Shown: piece after piece, positions 7,148-8,405 of the stretch
How positions within the stretch are numbered: position 1 is the stretch's first letter
Layout of the letters: every line of letters starts with the position of its first letter
Origin: Thermodesulfovibrionales bacterium
GTDB taxonomy: Bacteria; Nitrospirota; Thermodesulfovibrionia; Thermodesulfovibrionales; SM23-35
Length of the DNA stretch: 8,405 nucleotides
Reading direction: 5' to 3'
Assembly (NCBI GenBank): GCA_022013235.1
Contig: JAKLQR010000105.1
Location: 1-8,405 of the forward strand
Notes under the pieces: generated by a model
Database searches by the model: none
What the model was told of the DNA's origin: nothing
Seen by the model: only the letters and a program-made list of their open reading frames with translations
Position numbers and translations under genes: made by a program

Positions 7148-7686
7148 TTGAATTTTTCCTGAAGGGCGGTTTTTTGATGTATCCCATTTTGCTCTGTTCC
7201 CTTGCCGGACTTGCAGTCTTAATCAATAAATTTTTGCAATACAAAAGGATTTTGAAAGAGATGGACACGCCGTTCAAGGCAATACCGGTTGCTCAACCGA
7301 CTCTATTGGTTCCTATAGTAAAAGCGCTGGAAAATGGAGCCAATGAAAAGGAACTGTCGATCATTGGAACACGGCAGGTGAGAGAGATTGAAAAGGGATT
7401 GAGTTGGCTGGGATTAATTGCAACAATCGCACCTCTGCTGGGGCTTACCGGTACAGTGACGGGCATGATCAAAGCCTTCATGGTCATAGCGAACACTACC
7501 AGTGTAAACCCGTCAATGCTTGCCGGAGGCATATGGGAGGCCCTTATTACCACAGCAGCAGGGCTTTTAGTAGCGATCCCTATCCATGTCGGACATCATT
7601 ATCTTGAAAAACAGGCTGATGACATTGCCTTCATGATGAAAGAGACAACAATGAGCCTTTCCATGAGGGGAAAAAATGGAATTTGA
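7144..7686 (+). CDS. exbB: ExbB/TolQ/MotA family proton channel subunit
   Basis: ExbB forms the pentameric inner-membrane scaffold which, with ExbD, uses the proton motive force to energise TonB. At 180 residues this is a short member. It has a first membrane segment at about 10-28, a short cytoplasmic loop, and two further membrane segments. Segment two is GLIATIAPLLGLTGTVTGMI (90-109). Segment three, GGIWEALITTAAGLLVAIPI (128-147), holds E132, which aligns by motif with the functional glutamate of E. coli ExbB, and T136/T137 nearby. GGGAGGG just upstream gives a good ribosome-binding site, and the start overlaps the tonB stop by four bases. TolQ is the main alternative, but the neighbouring tonB and a TonB-dependent receptor favour ExbB. 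Confidence 0.93.
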   Translation: MIEFFLKGGFLMYPILLCSLAGLAVLINKFLQYKRILKEMDTPFKAIPVAQPTLLVPIVKALENGANEKELSIIGTRQVREIEKGLSWLGLIATIAPLLGLTGTVTGMIKAFMVIANTTSVNPSMLAGGIWEALITTAAGLLVAIPIHVGHHYLEKQADDIAFMMKETTMSLSMRGKNGI

Positions 7687-8074
7687 ACGGAGAAGACATA
7701 ATCATGCGCATATGAATATAGCTCCACTGGTAGATGTTGTATTTCTCCTTCTTTTGTTTTTTATGCTCACGTCGCATTTTGTCCAGGAGCCTTCCATAAA
7801 AATAAAGCTGCCGGATTCTCAGACGGCCGAAACAACAACAGAAACTGAGCGGACCATCATGGTGGCAAAAACCGGTGAGATCTACTTCATGGACAAGCGC
7901 GTTGATCTCGAAAACCTCAGGATGGCTATCCAGGAAACCGGGATAAGCAATAAGAGTGAATTTCTGCGCATCAAATCAGATAAGGAGGCAGACGTCGGGC
8001 TGCTCGTAAGTGTGATTGATGAAGTGAAACTTGCAGGGGTCACGAATTTCAGCATTGTGACAAAGAGGAGGTGA
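7676..8074 (+). CDS. exbD: ExbD/TolR family proton channel subunit
   Basis: ExbD has one membrane helix that sits inside the ExbB ring, plus a periplasmic domain that engages TonB. The 132-residue protein has a short cytoplasmic tail with RRR and several histidines, then NIAPLVDVVFLLLLFFML (about 14-31), in which D20 corresponds to the proton-carrying aspartate of E. coli ExbD. The periplasmic domain follows (about 42-130), with IKIKLPDS and the closing VTNFSIVTKRR. The gene starts 11 bases before the exbB stop; AGGGG lies about five bases before the ATG. The overlap with exbB, together with the tonB-exbB overlap, implies one co-translated unit. Confidence 0.94.
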   Translation: MEFERRRHNHAHMNIAPLVDVVFLLLLFFMLTSHFVQEPSIKIKLPDSQTAETTTETERTIMVAKTGEIYFMDKRVDLENLRMAIQETGISNKSEFLRIKSDKEADVGLLVSVIDEVKLAGVTNFSIVTKRR

Positions 8075-8077
8075 AGC

Positions 8078-8240
8078 AATTTCAGAGTTGAGAAATTAGA
8101 TTTACCATTGAATGAAATCAGGGCAGGGATGACCTTTGGCGGGAACTCCCTGCCCCGGAGGGCAACAGGATAATTAACCATCACCCCGTTTCATTTTATC
8201 AGAAGGGGGGTGAAAACAAAAGATTTAAGGAGGGAAATAT
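8078..8240 (+). promoter_or_regulatory. Structured leader between exbD and the receptor gene
   Basis: This gap holds no gene but several stems. AATTTC (8078-8083) can pair with GAAATT. GGGCAGGGA (8121-8129) pairs perfectly with TCCCTGCCC (8147-8155) across a 17-base loop. TGCCC (8151-8155) can instead pair with GGGCA (8160-8164) across the tetraloop CGGA, so the two stems exclude each other. TCACCCC (8181-8187) pairs with GGGGTGA (8207-8213). No T-run follows, so this is not a standard terminator. A strong AAGGAGGG (8227-8234) precedes the receptor start. TCCCT (8147-8151) could pair with AGGGA inside that site. It could be a translational switch, an mRNA processing or stability site that sets receptor level apart from exbD, or simple secondary structure. 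Confidence 0.5.
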
Positions 8241-8405
8241 ATGGTTGTCAGGATATTGATTCTGGTTGTTTTATTGCTATTTACTTCAACGGCTTTTGCA
8301 GAAAATCAGGAGAAAGATGCAAAGCTTGAAGAGATTATTGTAACTGCCACAAAAACACCTCACACCTTAGAAGATGTGCCCGTTGAAACAACTTTGATAA
8401 CAAGG
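8241..8405 (+). CDS. TonB-dependent outer-membrane receptor, N-terminal part
   Basis: Only the first 55 codons are in the window. They encode a clear signal peptide (hydrophobic 5-14, cleavage likely after AFA at residue 20), a short charged stretch, then EEIIVTATK (30-38). This is a typical TonB box followed by the start of a plug domain (LEDVPVETTLITR). The full protein would be a 22-strand outer-membrane barrel that imports a ligand using TonB energy. This beginning is common among receptors related to BtuB, CirA and siderophore receptors, so the ligand cannot be named. AAGGAGGG lies six bases before the ATG. The upstream tonB-exbB-exbD set is probably dedicated to it or shared with it. 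Confidence 0.9.
   Translation, partial: MVVRILILVVLLLFTSTAFAENQEKDAKLEEIIVTATKTPHTLEDVPVETTLITR

Noticed and set aside
8065..8074. Near-perfect Shine-Dalgarno GAGGAGGTGA at the exbD end, possibly serving a hidden small gene.
   Set aside because: It is the last Arg-Arg-stop codons of exbD, and no open frame of useful length starts within range downstream.
8121..8180. Cobalamin riboswitch in front of the receptor, suggested by GGGAAC, CTGCCCC and GCAAC segments.
   Set aside because: The conserved B12 box and the GGTG..AATCC part of the core are missing and the leader is too short, so the likeness is only partial.

Overview
The window reads as part of a chromosome of a Gram-negative (diderm) bacterium, beginning just upstream of dnaA. 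Diderm envelope is supported by a TonB/ExbB/ExbD energy-transfer set, the start of a TonB-dependent outer-membrane receptor, a predicted lipoprotein, and a GyrB of the longer type with the extra insert in its C-terminal half. The flavour of DnaA and GyrB recalls Nitrospirota or Desulfuromonadota-like anaerobes, but this is an impression from memory, not a computed placement. All convincing genes are on the + strand.

Region 1 (1-5496) is a replication block: dnaA (initiator), dnaN (sliding clamp), gyrB (gyrase B subunit), then a small lipoprotein gene whose start lies inside the end of gyrB. recF, which often sits between dnaN and gyrB, is absent; only 110 bases separate the two genes. The 68 bases upstream of dnaA hold three copies of the heptamer TGTTAAT, two forming a perfect 20-bp palindrome, probably part of dnaA autoregulation or of an origin lying further left.

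Region 2 (5497-5754) is a 258-base gap without a gene and is the most unusual part. It has a promoter-like sequence, several inverted repeats, and then two related stem-loops 104 bases apart. Each has an outer GCCAYG/TGGC stem, a shared AAGG segment, an inner hairpin and a run of six or seven T. The second ends five bases before the ribosome-binding site of the next gene. This looks like a tandem attenuator or an undescribed regulatory RNA.

Region 3 (5755-8405) is a tightly packed set: a class I SAM-dependent methyltransferase, tonB, exbB, exbD (each overlapping the next by 4 to 20 bases), then a 166-base gap with further stem-loops, including two mutually exclusive ones, and the start of a TonB-dependent receptor cut by the window edge. 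Together TonB, ExbB and ExbD would carry proton-motive-force energy to this receptor for uptake of an unknown scarce nutrient such as a metal complex, siderophore or corrinoid. The methyltransferase may act on that ligand, and the two structured leaders may sense it or its product; both ideas are inference.
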